Below the pieces are notes generated by a model, which was not told where the DNA came from, did no database searches, and worked only from the letters and a program-made list of their open reading frames with translations. The position numbers and the translations under genes were made by a program. Positions 37,901 through 49,849 of a DNA stretch of 64,000 nucleotides are shown piece by piece; the first letter of the stretch is position 1; every line of letters starts with the position of its first letter. The stretch is from Azolla caroliniana (Eukaryota > Polypodiophyta): assembly GCA_043228905.1 (NCBI GenBank), contig JBHGNT010000010.1, positions 4,278,001 through 4,342,000 of the forward strand. The letters are read 5' to 3'.

Positions 37901-38953
37901 AAGAGCGATGAGGACCACTACCTCTTCACCAAAATAGCTCAAGACGGTTCTCCCGTCTTCCTCATCATCTACGTGGACGACATGCTACTCTCCGGTCGGC
38001 ATACCGGAGAGCTCACCGAACTCGTTCGGAAACTACGATTGAAGTTTGCCATGAAGGACCTCGGTCCGACAAGACACATACTCGGAATGAAGATTAGTTA
38101 GAATTGTGCCAAAAGACAGCTTTTTTTGTCTCAAACCGACTACATCGGACATGTCTTGGAACGCTTCAACATGCAATCGGCCAAGTCTGCTTCGACCCCG
38201 CTCCCCGTTCATCTTCGGCTTTCTCAGCGAGACTGCCCGACATCCGGTCCGGAGGGGGAAGTCATGAAGTCGGTACCGTATGCACCGGCAGTAGGTTCTC
38301 TGATGTACGCGATGGTCGCGACACAGCCTGATATTTCTCACGTCGTAGGAGTCATCAGCAGATTTATGCACAATCCCAACCGATCGCACTGGAACGCAGA
38401 CAAGCATGTGTTCAGATATTTAGCTGGCACAAAAGACCACGGCATCATTTTCGGTCCGAACTCAACTTCAGGCGTAGCCGGTTACACCGACTTGGACTTC
38501 GTCAGCTGTGTGGATAGTCGCAAGTCAACAACCTGATATTGCTTTAAATTCGGCAATGGAGCAATCTCGTGGAAGTCAAAACTTCAGGATTGCACCGCCA
38601 CCTCAACGACCAAAGCAGAATATGTAGCTGCCTCCGACGCGGCGAAAGAAGCTTTATGGCTTGGTCGGCTGGCGCACACGTTTGGGCAAGTCGACTCCGA
38701 CTCGGCTCCAGTTGTCTACAGCGACAGTCAGAGTGTTGTTGCTTTGTCGAAAAATCTGGTTCATCACAACGCCTCCAAGCATATCGAAGTTCGATATCAC
38801 TTTGTTCGGGACTGCGTCATTTCTAGGAAAATCGGTTTAGAGAAGATATCCACAATCGACAATGTCGCAGATGGAATGACCAAGTGTCTTTCGGCAGACC
38901 GGTTCCGATCTCTTCGACAACAGATGGGCGTAACAACATATCAGTCCGGCTGA
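34972..38953 (+). pseudogene. Broken gag-pol polyprotein of the Ty1/copia element
   Basis: Gag starts at 34972 (FDGSNFNFWKEQMQDYL) and shifts frame near 35300. From about 35310 to 38953 all domains lie in one frame, interrupted by TAG at 35705, 35954, 36350, 37841 and 38099 and TGA at 38534. Domains in order: a degenerate zinc knuckle (first Cys replaced by Tyr), protease (WLLDSGTSYHVT, 35858), integrase (H-L-G-H pre-domain WHGRLGHLS; LVHSDVYGPM, FIDDSTQKVWAY, TDNGGEFKS, SEQNGIAERMNRT), reverse transcriptase (KWVYRLK, QLDVKTAFLHGDL, KSLYGLK before the stop, YVDDMLLSG) and RNase H (KAEYVAASDAAKEALWL, YSDSQSVVALSKN). The stop after KSLYGLK sits where the family has Gln (KQAPRQWY), so CAG to TAG. 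The element cannot make its own proteins. Confidence 0.93.
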
Positions 38954-39134
38954 AGCCGAACATAGTGCAGGATGGTTTCGGACAACAGACATTGGTTCAC
39001 TGACGATCGACTTCAGCTTTTCCGACCCGACCAGTTCGGTCTTTTGTCTACGGATCAGGTCGATTCGAACAAAACCGACCTGTCCGAGAACCTATGCCTA
39101 TACCTGTATTTTTAGATAACCCATGTATACGCCC

Positions 39135-39146
39135 ATTACGGGGGAG
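39135..39146 (+). promoter_or_regulatory. Polypurine tract of the Ty1/copia element
   Basis: The sequence acgggggag abuts the 3' LTR start at 39147 and fits a plus-strand primer. Confidence 0.75.
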
Positions 39147-39471
39147 TGTCGAATACAAATGTATAATGGACGTATTCACACTATTCTCTTAGAGAGCCCA
39201 AGTTCGGGCTATTTCTGTAAATAACATAAAGGGCAGTTACCCTATGTGAGTCACTATATAAAGTGACTTTGTAACCTTTTGTAAAGGTTGGTTGTTCATT
39301 GTTGTAACTGTTGCCCTTTTATGAATATAGATATATGCTTTTTGCCTCTCTCTCTCTCTCTCTCTCCCTATACGTAAATTGTTCTTGCCTCTCTCATACG
39401 CAGGTACTTCTTCCTCGGAGATTCATATTGTGTGATCTCTTTCGCACTGACGGCTTTGTTCATTCCCTACA
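39147..39471 (+). repeat. 3' LTR of the Ty1/copia element
   Basis: It is 325 bp, matching the 5' LTR except for about ten substitutions and a much shorter (CT)n run near 39347. Confidence 0.95.
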
Positions 39472-39577
39472 GATGAAGGGTATGAGATGAAGAGAAGTGG
39501 TGAATAAGGAGATGAAGAGTTTCGAAGGAAAATTGGCAATGGTCTCCTCCTCCCAAAACCTCTGCCTCAATGAGCCC

Positions 39578-39895
39578 TAGCAATGGGCGCGGTTCGGTTT
39601 CGGTTCGGTTCGGTTTCTTGACCTTGAAACCAAACCAAACCAAACCAAACCGGTTATTCATAAAAAAAACCAAACCAAACCATTTAAAAAATTTGAAGCC
39701 ATTTAAACCAAACTATTTAAGCCAAACCATTTAAACCAAACCGTTTAATAGGTATGAGAAACCAAACCATTTAAAACCAAACCGTTTATGTAAAATGTAG
39801 AACCAAACCGAACCGGTTTACCAAAAATCAAAACCAAACCAGTGTATCAAACATCAAAACCAAACCAAACCAAATTGGTTTTGACATAATCCAAC
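39578..39895. promoter_or_regulatory. hAT left terminal and subterminal repeat region
   Basis: The terminal repeat at 39578-39594 is followed by alternating ggttcggtt and aaccaaacc motifs up to about 39880. hAT transposases typically bind such clustered subterminal motifs; that these are the sites here is inference. Confidence 0.75.
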
Positions 39896-39984
39896 CAACA
39901 CGAAACAATAAATTGTACCAAATCAAAGACTATAACACTATAAAATAACAGAAATTCACAACACATTTTCTGAAAATTGTTAAT

Positions 39985-40210
39985 TTGTGAAACATGATAA
40001 GATATTACATAAAAAGATAAATGTTTTTTGGAATGATAACAAAAATCCATACAATAGAGTTCCAAAATTCCATACAATAGAGTTCCAAAATTCCATACAA
40101 TAGAGTTCCGAAATTCCATACAATAGAGTTCCAAATTTCCATTCAGTAGAGTTCCAATTTTCCAATTAAGAACAACAATCCATATAATAGAGTTCCAATT
40201 TTCCAAATCC
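39985..40210. repeat. Short tandem repeat inside hAT (tagagttccaaa unit)
   Basis: A unit of about 25 bp containing ccatacaatagagttccaaaatt is repeated about six times between 40048 and 40205. It opens a repetitive minus-strand frame that is not regarded as a gene. Confidence 0.75.
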
Positions 40211-40492
40211 ATGGACCATAGGACTTAATCCAGCTTTTTGTTTCCAATATTTGAATAAGGGATTTCTGAAAGCATAAAATATACAAAAGAATTAAGTAAT
40301 TCATAATAACAAATTTAAAGAATCGACTAAAAACAAAATAGTAAACAACATGTAATAAAAATTACAATGACTTTGAAGATCTCCAATTGCAACCACTATT
40401 GTCGTTAACATGTCAAAAATCAACATGATTCCTGTACATATAAAATACATAAAAACAAGTAAGTAATTATTAATAAAACTTTAAGTAAAGAC

Positions 40493-42656
40493 TCAAACAA
40501 AAAACAACCAAGTAACAAGTATGCATACCTTAATCTTCCTTTGACTATCATGCGATATGTAATCTATTACCTCGTCTTCAGCAACAAGATCATCCAAATT
40601 CATTGTTAGTTCCGCATAACTGATGTGAAAATTATCTAACATTTGAACATTACATTCTTTTAAAACATTCATCCATGATCGAACGCACATTTCAGCTTTG
40701 AAAGTGCATGAATGTAGTTTTATCCTATTATCAAAGGTCATTTTTGCTGCCGAATTAGCCTCTTCAGCAGGTACTGATGATGCTGGTATACTGAGGTAAT
40801 CACATGCCATCCTATATAGTGAAGGCATTGCCGATTTATTTTCATTCCACCATTGTAAAGGATCCTTATCCGTGCTAGCCGAAGGAAGTCTCATAAAGTG
40901 CTGACTTTCTGACTGTGAATCGGAAATAAGACTTTTATTATTTACACCCATTAACGTCCAAATTTTAGAGTTCTTATCATTTTCATGTATTGTGGTTGAA
41001 GCCGAACGTGGTTCAACATCACTCGAGAACGAGTGATAGTGGGACTCAATCATGCTTTCAACCAACTTAATATCTAACTCTCTTTCTGTATGATTATTTG
41101 GAAGAGGCAATCTATCAAACAAATAAAACGGTTTTAAACTCAAATAAAAAATCAGAAATCATGATGATAATTGTACGATATAAAGGTAAGCATTACCTGG
41201 GATCAAGAAACATTGCTATGCGAGATGGAATAGACTTTAACGATTCTTGATACTTAATTAAATATTGCAAGCAGTTCTCAGATGCTCTTTGAAGCACCTC
41301 TTGTGTAAATCTAGATGATCCTGGAAGCGAAGAATCTAAAAATTGATTGCAATGATTTAGTAAACAATTATATGCTAGCGATGCTAGTGATAATGTAGGA
41401 TATTTTGAGCCTCCCAAAAAAGTAGAAACCTCGGCCGGTGTATCTAGCCATTCCGCCATGGCATGTATGTGACTCCAATCTTCTCTGGTCAAGACATTAC
41501 CATTGAAATCACTTGATATTGTTAAATCTGAAATTGTAAAGTTCAATACATCTTTATCTTTGATAGATTGCCTAAACATTTCCAAGGTAGAATTCCATCT
41601 TGTAACAACATCGAGCCTTGGGGGTTCCCTTTCATGATGCTCAACCATCCTAGCATACTTCCTAAACACTTCCCTTCGAACCTTGCTAGATCTAATAGTA
41701 TGGAGCACTGTTCTCAACTTTTCTGTTGAGGGTGAGATAACCTCTAATGCTGCCTTGATACCCAACTGAAAAGTGTGAACCATACATCTTAACATATGTG
41801 ATGGAGCCAAAATTTCCTTACCATGCTCATCTTGTAACAACATGCTCAACTCTTTTGCAGCTACTTGTGCATCACTCGCTCCATCAAAAATTGTAGCTAA
41901 GAGTCGACTAGAAATATCAAAGGATCGAAGTCGAGCAAAAAGGGCATGTGCACAACGCTTCCCTGATCCAACACCTGGAAATACATGCACAAAATCCAAT
42001 AACATTGACCTTGACCTTGCTGTCTCATGACATACCCAATGAAGTGTCACTGAGTAGAAGCCCTTCAAACTACTATTTGACCAACCATCAAATGTTATGG
42101 AAAATCTTGATTGGCATTTTGATAGCAAATCTATCACCTGACGACGCAACACCACATACATTTCTAGGATAGAACGCTTAATTGTACGTCTTGACTTTAC
42201 TTGATATCCAGGTACAATTTGTTGCATGAATTCCTTAAATTCAGGTGATTCCACATGTGCATGGGGCAATGTTCCCTTCACAATATACTTCACGATGGCA
42301 GCATCAATTTTCTTCTCTAAAACATGAGATACTCTAGCTGACTCAATTGAAGATTGAATGTGATGTGATATACCTGAATTTTGGTCTGGGTCGCTTGATA
42401 AACGATGCTTTTCTGCTAAATGTTTGGCTATAGTGCCTGTGGATGTTGTAGAAGACCAACAAACATGGCAATGATGGCATCGTCGTCGAGGTGTGCCATT
42501 ATCCATATAAAATATGATGTGAGCATCTGTCCATGATGTGCGTAGCCTTTTTCTTGAGCTACTTGTTGACCCACGACTAACATCAAATGAAGATGAGTTC
42601 ATTGCAGCATCAGTTTGAGATGATGATTCCATTTTATGGTGTCCTATAAAATTCAA
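40493..42656 (-). CDS. hAT transposase, BED zinc finger + RNase H fold + hAT dimerization
   Basis: Two exons: 42656-41197 and 41111-40493, joined by a GT/AG intron of 85 bp with phase preserved, giving 692 aa. Residues about 35-85 form a BED-type zinc finger (C-x2-C then H-x4-H: RRRCHHCHVC, IAKHLAEKH). The RNase H-like core shows FSITFDGWSNSSLKGFYSVTLHW, LLATIFDGASDAQVA, LRCMVHTFQLGI and RWNSTLEMF. Exon 2 ends with the hAT C-terminal dimerization region (PLQWWNENKSAMPSLYRMACDYLSIPASSVPAEEANS). This enzyme would excise and insert the surrounding element. No stop or frameshift was found. A GT donor (AAG|GTATGC near 40526) close to the end could mean a different final exon. The Met at 42656 is the first in frame; one six codons later is an alternative. 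Confidence 0.88.
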
Positions 42657-42779
42657 TTAACTCAATTAGCACATTTCAAATATGTACATTATAATGAGAA
42701 AAATAAATGAAGTAGAAAGTTTGCTAAGTTAGCTAAGAACAGTAAAACGACCATTATGTCCAATGGCAAACATAGAAAG

Positions 42780-43390
42780 ATAGACATGCCCATTACTCTA
42801 ATCACTCAATAAAACATTCGTGTTAACTTCACTAACCAGATAAACAATGGACACCACCGTTTACTCTACTCACAAGATAAACGATGCAAATCCAAGTTGT
42901 CAAGTTAACCCATGACCGCGCACCCATGTTTACCTTAATCACCAGATAAATTGGACATCCATGTTTACTTTACTCCAATCATTAAATAAACAATGGATAC
43001 CCATGTTTACTCTCATTAACAGGATAATCCATGGACATCCATATTTTCTGACAGGATAAACAACTGACACTCATGCCCCCAATGCTCATAAGGTAAATAA
43101 TAGATGTTATTGTTTACTCTGCTCACAAAATAAACAATGGACGTCCATGTTTAAAATGCTCCATTCACCACATAAATACTCGATATCCATGTTTTTCTAC
43201 TCACAAAATATAGAATGTGCATTTATGTTAACATCAATAACCAGATAAACAGTGGATAACCATATTTACTCTACTCTGAAGATAAATAATGATCATCTAT
43301 GTTTACTCCACCCAGAAAATAAACAATAAACATGCAATCTTAATGGCTCAGAAAATGAGCAATGAACATCAATGTTTGATATGAATGGTG
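42780..43390. repeat. Near-palindromic repeat array in hAT upstream region
   Basis: About ten diverged units of 45-65 bp share aaacaatggacatccatgtt followed by tactctactcac. The core TGGACATCCA is close to its own reverse complement (TGGATGTCCA), and the outer AAACA and TGTTT also pair. The array lies directly upstream of the transposase start codon (minus-strand gene at 42656), so between the terminal repeat and the gene. Confidence 0.75.
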
Positions 43391-44259
43391 AAGACTTTCA
43401 GTACTTTATAATATAATGATACAGTCTTTCTAAGTTAGTTATGTTCTTGCAGGTGTATTTGCAGGTGTTCTAATTTCAGCATATACAATTGATACTCCTT
43501 CAGTCAGATAGCGTGGACTGAGAACTCCAAGAAATATTATTCCTTTCAATGAAAATCTAACGAGCATTGGTGTACATTAAGATCATGTCAAAACAGATCA
43601 CAGAAATATCGAAAGAGAACATAGTTGAAGCTATTCGAGATAAGCAACAAGTATTCGAAAGAGAACATAGTTGCAGGAGTCCAGTATAGATTTAAACATT
43701 ATACCAGTTCAAGATACTCGCTCACAAACACATACATATACATATATTACTGATTATTCAATCGAGCATAAACTCACATACTCGTATTGATCTCATATTT
43801 GCTTACATACAAATCTCTCTTCTCTCACATGTATGCACACACGTTAACTCACATACCCATATTCTCATATATGCAAACCACACATCTATAAAAAAAGTTT
43901 GGAGTGTCTCAGCCTGTGTTATGGATCATGATTCATACCTGTGTTATGGAGAGTTTGGAGTCTGAAGAGCAATGAAGTGGTGATTGGTGGTTGCCGCCTC
44001 AGCCTGCACAATGCCGCCTGTGTTTCTGTTCGATAATTGTGTCTGTCTGTAGTTAACAGTAGATACACAGTGTGTCTGTTCGATAGTTGTGTCTGTAGAC
44101 TGTCTGTATCATACCCTATAGTTTGTAGTATGTAGTATGTACTTACTACTACTAACTAGTATTAGGTCCATAGTAAAAATAAGAAGGGTATAATTTATAA
44201 AATAGAAAATTTAGGAAGGGTATAATTTATAAAATTGAAAATTTAGGGCTAGGGTAAGA

Positions 44260-44489
44260 ACCTATAAACCTATAAACCGAACCAAATTAATAGAAACCGT
44301 TAAACCGATAAAACCGATAAACCGATAAACCGATAAACCGATAAATGTTAAACCGAACCGAACCGAAACCAAACCGAACTTTCATTCTTTAAACCAAACC
44401 AAACTCATTATTTAATTTTGAACCGATAAACCGTTAAGCCACGGTTTAACGGTTCGGTTCGGTTTGAGCCGAAACCGTGCCCATTGCTA
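44260..44489. promoter_or_regulatory. hAT right terminal and subterminal repeat region
   Basis: Repeated aaccgataaaccgataaaccg and aaccgaacc motifs lead to the terminal repeat AACCGTGCCCATTGCTA ending at 44489. Confidence 0.8.
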
Positions 44490-44497
44490 ATGAGCCC

Positions 44498-44985
44498 CCC
44501 CTCAACCTCCTTTTATAGGAAAAAAAGAAGGGGGGGTCGCCAAATTTGTCTTCAATGAGAAAGGAATAAAATTCCTTAAATAACACTATACTATAAGACT
44601 AGATTTGAACTATGCACCTCTAACTAGTAGTCAATGTGTCTATCCACTAGTCCACTAACTCTCTCTTACATAATATATAATTCTATCTCTATAAATTTAT
44701 AGCCTGTCTCCCACTACCTTTTATCTCTCCTCTCTCTTACTTTTTGCACGAGCTTCTATACCTCCTTTTCACCCTTTCTTTTCCTTTTTATTTTGCATAT
44801 GCACAATTAATCGCTTTTGTGTGCACACACATTGCACATGCACATTTTTTACCCCCCCTTTCATCGGTTTTTCCCACCCTCAAGCACGCCACATCACGAC
44901 AATAGAGAGAAATTTAGGTTTTGAACCCAAGATGTAATGCTAGTAGTGTATAATGACTTACTGCTAGAATAAGCTAATTACAGAG
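44498..44985. other. Intergenic, no gene supported
   Basis: It has pyrimidine-rich stretches around 44700-44790 and a fragment at about 44905-44950 resembling the SINE tail (aatagagagaaa...gaacccaagat). Confidence 0.5.
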
Positions 44986-45080
44986 ATAAAGAGAATGTCA
45001 TGGCCCATGGGTTCAATCCCTACATTCTGCAGTCGCATCTAGTAACTAAAATGTATGGAGTAATAGAGAGGTGAAGGAAT
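44986..45080 (+). repeat. SINE-like unit, copy B (partial)
   Basis: A perfect B-box-like ggttcaatccc at 45010-45020 is followed by tacattctgc and tail agtaactaaaatgtatggagtaatagagaggt. The A-box side is degenerate. Confidence 0.6.
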
Positions 45081-45113
45081 ACCCAATACCTAAAATCGAT
45101 AATCAATTGCTCA

Positions 45114-45235
45114 AATGGATGTAATTCAATTGGTAAGGTTGCTTAACGGAGATAAGAAGTTCATAGGTTCAACCTATACATCCACAATGGCATCCAGTAA
45201 GAGGAGATCTATGGAATAATAGAGAAGTGTGAAAT
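45114..45235 (+). repeat. SINE-like unit, copy C
   Basis: It starts ggatgtaattcaattggtaa (A-box-like) and has ggttcaacctata at about 45166-45178 (B-box-like), then acatccacaatggcatccagt and the tail atctatggaataatagaga. This is the clearest tRNA-like head of the family in the window. Confidence 0.65.
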
Positions 45236-46500
45236 CTGAGTCCTAGGGCTAACAATCAAGTTATGATAAAAAGACATCCCATAAAACTACAATATATAGA
45301 GAAGATTATTGAGGCCACGAAGAAGGACGACATGAATAAATTAAGAAATAAAAACAATTGTATTAAAAAACAAAGATGCTTTTTGAAGAGGGTTGAATTG
45401 AAACAACTAGTGATAAATACCCCCAATACCACATCAAGGGTACATTATTGCCGTTACATAGATATTGTCACATACATTGGTCAATATTCCCCCTAATATT
45501 TCTACTTATTTTAGAGAAACCTTGTAATGAATTGAATTAGTATATGATGCGATGAATGATAATGTATCAACCATAATAGCAATGAACAAAATGTAATTAC
45601 CATAATGATGATTGTTTACATGCACAATTAATCTAATAATGGTCGAATGAAGATTAAACAAATAATTAGATCATAGTGAAATTATCATCCGAAAGCACTA
45701 AAGAAATTTATATAGTAAGTTATCCCGTGAAGCATTTAATTTAAATTGGTAGAAAATATGAGAAACTTTGATGAGGGGTACAGACAAAGGGGTAAAATTA
45801 CACTTTCCTAACTACCAAGTGGTAAGAGACATATAAATTGGACCTAAAATAAAACAAAAATATTCCATGGTCTTTATTCTATTTGTTGGAACACTTCGAG
45901 CTCTACAAGTCTACCATGACATGTGCACAAATTATTTATTGGCAAGTGAGCACTTGTCAATGGTGCAAAGTTGAAGCTTTATCAATTTCATTATTCTACA
46001 CGGGGAATATCCTTGAAGAGTCGTCAACCGAACATGATATTAAAGTAGGAAACATCCTTATTTTTTCCGCCGGTCATGGTCATTGGTGATCATTAGTGAT
46101 TAATTAATCATTCAGGCACGTTACACTAGGAGGCACGATATAACCGATATTGACGAAGGTGATGTTCGATAAGCACTTGTAATTAATGGTCTGAATAGGC
46201 GACCAACAAATGAATCATGTGAAGGCAGGTAGGTACATAACATGATTTTTTTTCCCTAGTGCCTCGTTAACATTAACCTTCAAGCAAATATCACAAGATA
46301 GTCATCCTAGAGAGTTAACGAGATAGCCAATAGACACGATTGAGAGGAGGTTGACAACATGGATGTACTCATTGGGTAGTGATTTGGTCAGGTGGTTGAC
46401 ATATGGGTGAGGGATGGCGAGATGAAGTTGATGATACATACTATGACTCTGCTTGAATTAGATAGATCGGTGGGAAGAGAGAGATAAAGAGGCCACAGAT
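45236..46500. other. Intergenic, no gene supported
   Basis: AT-rich. Open frames at 45263-45496 and 45883-46089 lack recognisable domains. Confidence 0.5.
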
Positions 46501-46615
46501 GGATGGATGTAGCTCCTTGGTAAGGTTGTCTAATGGAGACAAGATGGTCACATATTGAACCCTTACATTCCACATTGCCTTCTAATGAATTAAGAGAATA
46601 TATATGGAGGGTAGA
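46501..46615 (+). repeat. SINE-like unit, copy D
   Basis: It starts ggatggatgtagctccttgg (A-box-like), with a degenerate B-box region atattgaacccttac near 46552, then attccacattgccttctaat and the tail tatatggagg. The spacing of elements matches copies A and C. Confidence 0.65.
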
Positions 46616-46779
46616 TTGACGTATTCGCATTTGTGGGACCTACCCCACAAATACACATATGAATGCATGATCAAGTATTCGTTATGTTTTTTTTTCCAAA
46701 ATTTCATTTTAGTTTTTTGAAAAAAATGTATTTAGTGAGCAGCGAATATGGAATGACCTACAAGGAACATGGAACATGA

Positions 46780-47165
46780 ATAGCTCAAACAACCAAAATC
46801 AACCAACATCGTGTTCCCTAAAAATTAGGGTTCGGCTACATCCTCGCTTCCTCCTCTGTGACGCTACATACTTGTCTCCTCTCCCCCATATTGTTCCCTA
46901 AAATTAGGGTTTGGCTGAAATTCGATAATTCTCTCTTCTCATCTCAATGATTTCGTCTTTATACAATCTTCAATGATTTCTTCGTCCAAATGCTACATTA
47001 CATGGTTCTCATTTTCAATCTCTTGATTAATTCATACATATATAAATTATGGTTTGGCTGAAATTCAGCAATTCTCTCCTCATCTCAATGATTTCTTCAA
47101 CGATTTCTTGGTGCCAATGCTAGTTTGGTCTCATCCCCAATCTCTTGATTAATTCATATATCTAT
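46780..47165. repeat. Diverged tandem duplication with ggtttggctgaaattc units
   Basis: The stretch ggtttggctgaaattc...aattctctc...ctcatctcaatgatttc occurs near 46907-47035 and again near 47051-47160. An earlier partial unit with aattagggttcggct lies near 46825. No coding region is seen. Confidence 0.65.
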
Positions 47166-47388
47166 GTGTGTATATATACAGATATGTGTACAGTGTAACA
47201 ATGTATGTATATTATTTGTGTGTACACTGTATACATACATATATATATATATATATGTATATATTTATATGTCTATATGTATATGTAAACGAATGGTTTA
47301 ATAATATTCTTGGGGACATTTTCTATTCTCAAATATCCCGAATATTACGGATGGAGAATACCACGCATGGGTCAATCTATGATATGGA

Positions 47389-47655
47389 GCATAGTATGAA
47401 CCATACGTAACATACGTGCAGTTACATTCGCGAACGGTTCAATTATTCTTGAAAGAAAAACACCCTCAAAGAATGATAAATACCATACTTTTGGATTAAC
47501 TATTTATTATGAGGTAGATAAGCCTAAATATGAAAAAAAAAAAACATTAAAAAAAGGGAAAAAAACAAAAAAAAAAACACAAGAATGTTGGGATAACATT
47601 CGCATTCGTTTTCCAATGTTATACTAGACGAACACGAATTTTACGTACTATGATA
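47389..47655 (+). repeat. Dispersed repeat, left arm of an inverted pair flanking H2A.X
   Basis: Shared with the reverse complement of 51843-52020: agcatagtatgaaccatacg, ccatacttttggatta, ctatttattatgaggta, an A-rich stretch, cacaagaatgtt, taacattcgc and tagacgaacac. This copy has about 70 extra bases after accatacg. It is probably part of an unnamed transposon family. Confidence 0.75.
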
Positions 47656-47737
47656 TGGAGTAATAGAGCGGTGTGAAAGTTGGTTTCGAACCTAAGACCT
47701 ATAAGTTTTTTCCCTATTACCAATGGGGGTAAGGTAA

Positions 47738-48956
<1,219 letters not shown>

Positions 48957-49439
48957 TTCGTTCTGGCGCAAGATTGAGATAAAACGATCTGATCTTCCCA
49001 AATGACTTCTGCTCCCTAATGGGTTCTATTTAAAAGTTGTCATTGTAAAGCTGGTTAAGCTTTTCCGTTGATATATATAATCACAGCAGGAATACAGAGT
49101 TTCTTATGAGTTCCATATATTTTGCTCTGATGCAAATTTGTTTTGTCTTGGTTTCAAGAATTGGTGTCTCTGTTTCTGTCCATGAAATCTGCTTCTGGGA
49201 TATGAGCAGGAAAGCAGTTTTTATAATTATCTTAGATGATTTTACATATCTTACTCGAAGCGTAATGTAAATCAAGAAAGGGTGATGTGATTAGAAAATA
49301 ATAATAAATTCCATTGTGCATACACTTCCATGATTATTAAGATTTTGTATCATCTCTTTGATGTGGACGACAAACATGGATTTATTTTCTGGGTATATTA
49401 GTTTATTGTCTCCTTGAGAGACTGTAAGTTGGAAAATAA

Positions 49440-49690
49440 TCCTTACCCCTCTATTGAAGAAATCAAGATAAACCTTATGGTGTGGTCCAATGGTTTAATA
49501 CAGTCATGTATTTTGTATTTAATCCTAAACCCTAAACCCTCTATTGAAGAGTTCAGGACAAACCTTATGGTGTGCTCGAATCGTTTAATACAGCGATGTA
49601 TTTTGTATTTAATCCTAAACCCTAAACCCTCTATTGAAGAACTCCGGATAAACCTTATGGTGTGCCTGAATGGTTTGATACATAAGCATT
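49440..49690. repeat. 90-bp minisatellite with telomere-type units
   Basis: Three copies with ccctctattgaagaa at about 49446, 49537 and 49627 share aaccttatggtgtg and tgtattttgtatttaatc. The junctions hold cctaaaccctaaaccct, two units of the plant telomere repeat CCCTAAA. The 90-bp period keeps a 144-codon frame open (49414-49848), which I do not consider a gene. Confidence 0.8.
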
Positions 49691-49849
49691 GGAAATCTAA
49701 GTTCTATGTATTTCGTAAGTTGTATAACAAATCTTATTGTGGTAGTTTGAGGAACCCATGGCAATGTATCTTGATACACTATGCACTAACGTGGGGTATT
49801 TTGAGAGTGTGCTCAAGGCTCCATGAATTTTTTGGCCCATTTGATTGAA

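Larger units (their letters stand above)
33907..39471 (+). mobile_element. Ty1/copia LTR retrotransposon, defective
   Basis: It is flanked by the 5-bp target-site duplication gatga (33902-33906 and 39472-39476). LTRs start TGTCGAATAC and end CCCTACA. The order LTR, tRNA-iMet primer site, gag, protease, integrase, reverse transcriptase, RNase H, polypurine tract, LTR is that of Ty1/copia (integrase before reverse transcriptase). The LTRs differ at about ten positions apart from a (CT)n length change, so it is older than the gypsy element. The polyprotein is interrupted many times. Confidence 0.95.
39578..44489 (-). mobile_element. hAT DNA transposon, complete-looking, with intact transposase frame
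   Basis: The 4,912-bp element is flanked by a perfect 8-bp target-site duplication atgagccc (39570-39577 and 44490-44497), the hAT hallmark. Terminal inverted repeats read TAGCAATGGGCGCGGTT at the left and TAGCAATGGGCACGGTT at the right when read inward: 16 of 17 match. About 300 bp at the left end and 220 bp at the right are packed with AACCAAACC/AACCGAACC motifs, likely subterminal transposase sites. A two-exon transposase lies on the minus strand. Perfect target duplication, matching ends and an open frame make it a candidate autonomous element. Confidence 0.93.

Noticed and set aside
39847-40212. Repetitive minus-strand frame in the hAT element
   Set aside because: It comes from the short tandem repeat tagagttccaaa, downstream of the transposase stop.
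45114-45190. Functional tRNA gene at the A-box/B-box pairs
   Set aside because: The boxes are present, but I could not draw a cloverleaf or acceptor stem, and the unit recurs with a common tail, which fits a SINE.
49414-49848. 144-codon plus-strand open frame
   Set aside because: Produced by the 90-bp minisatellite with period divisible by three.
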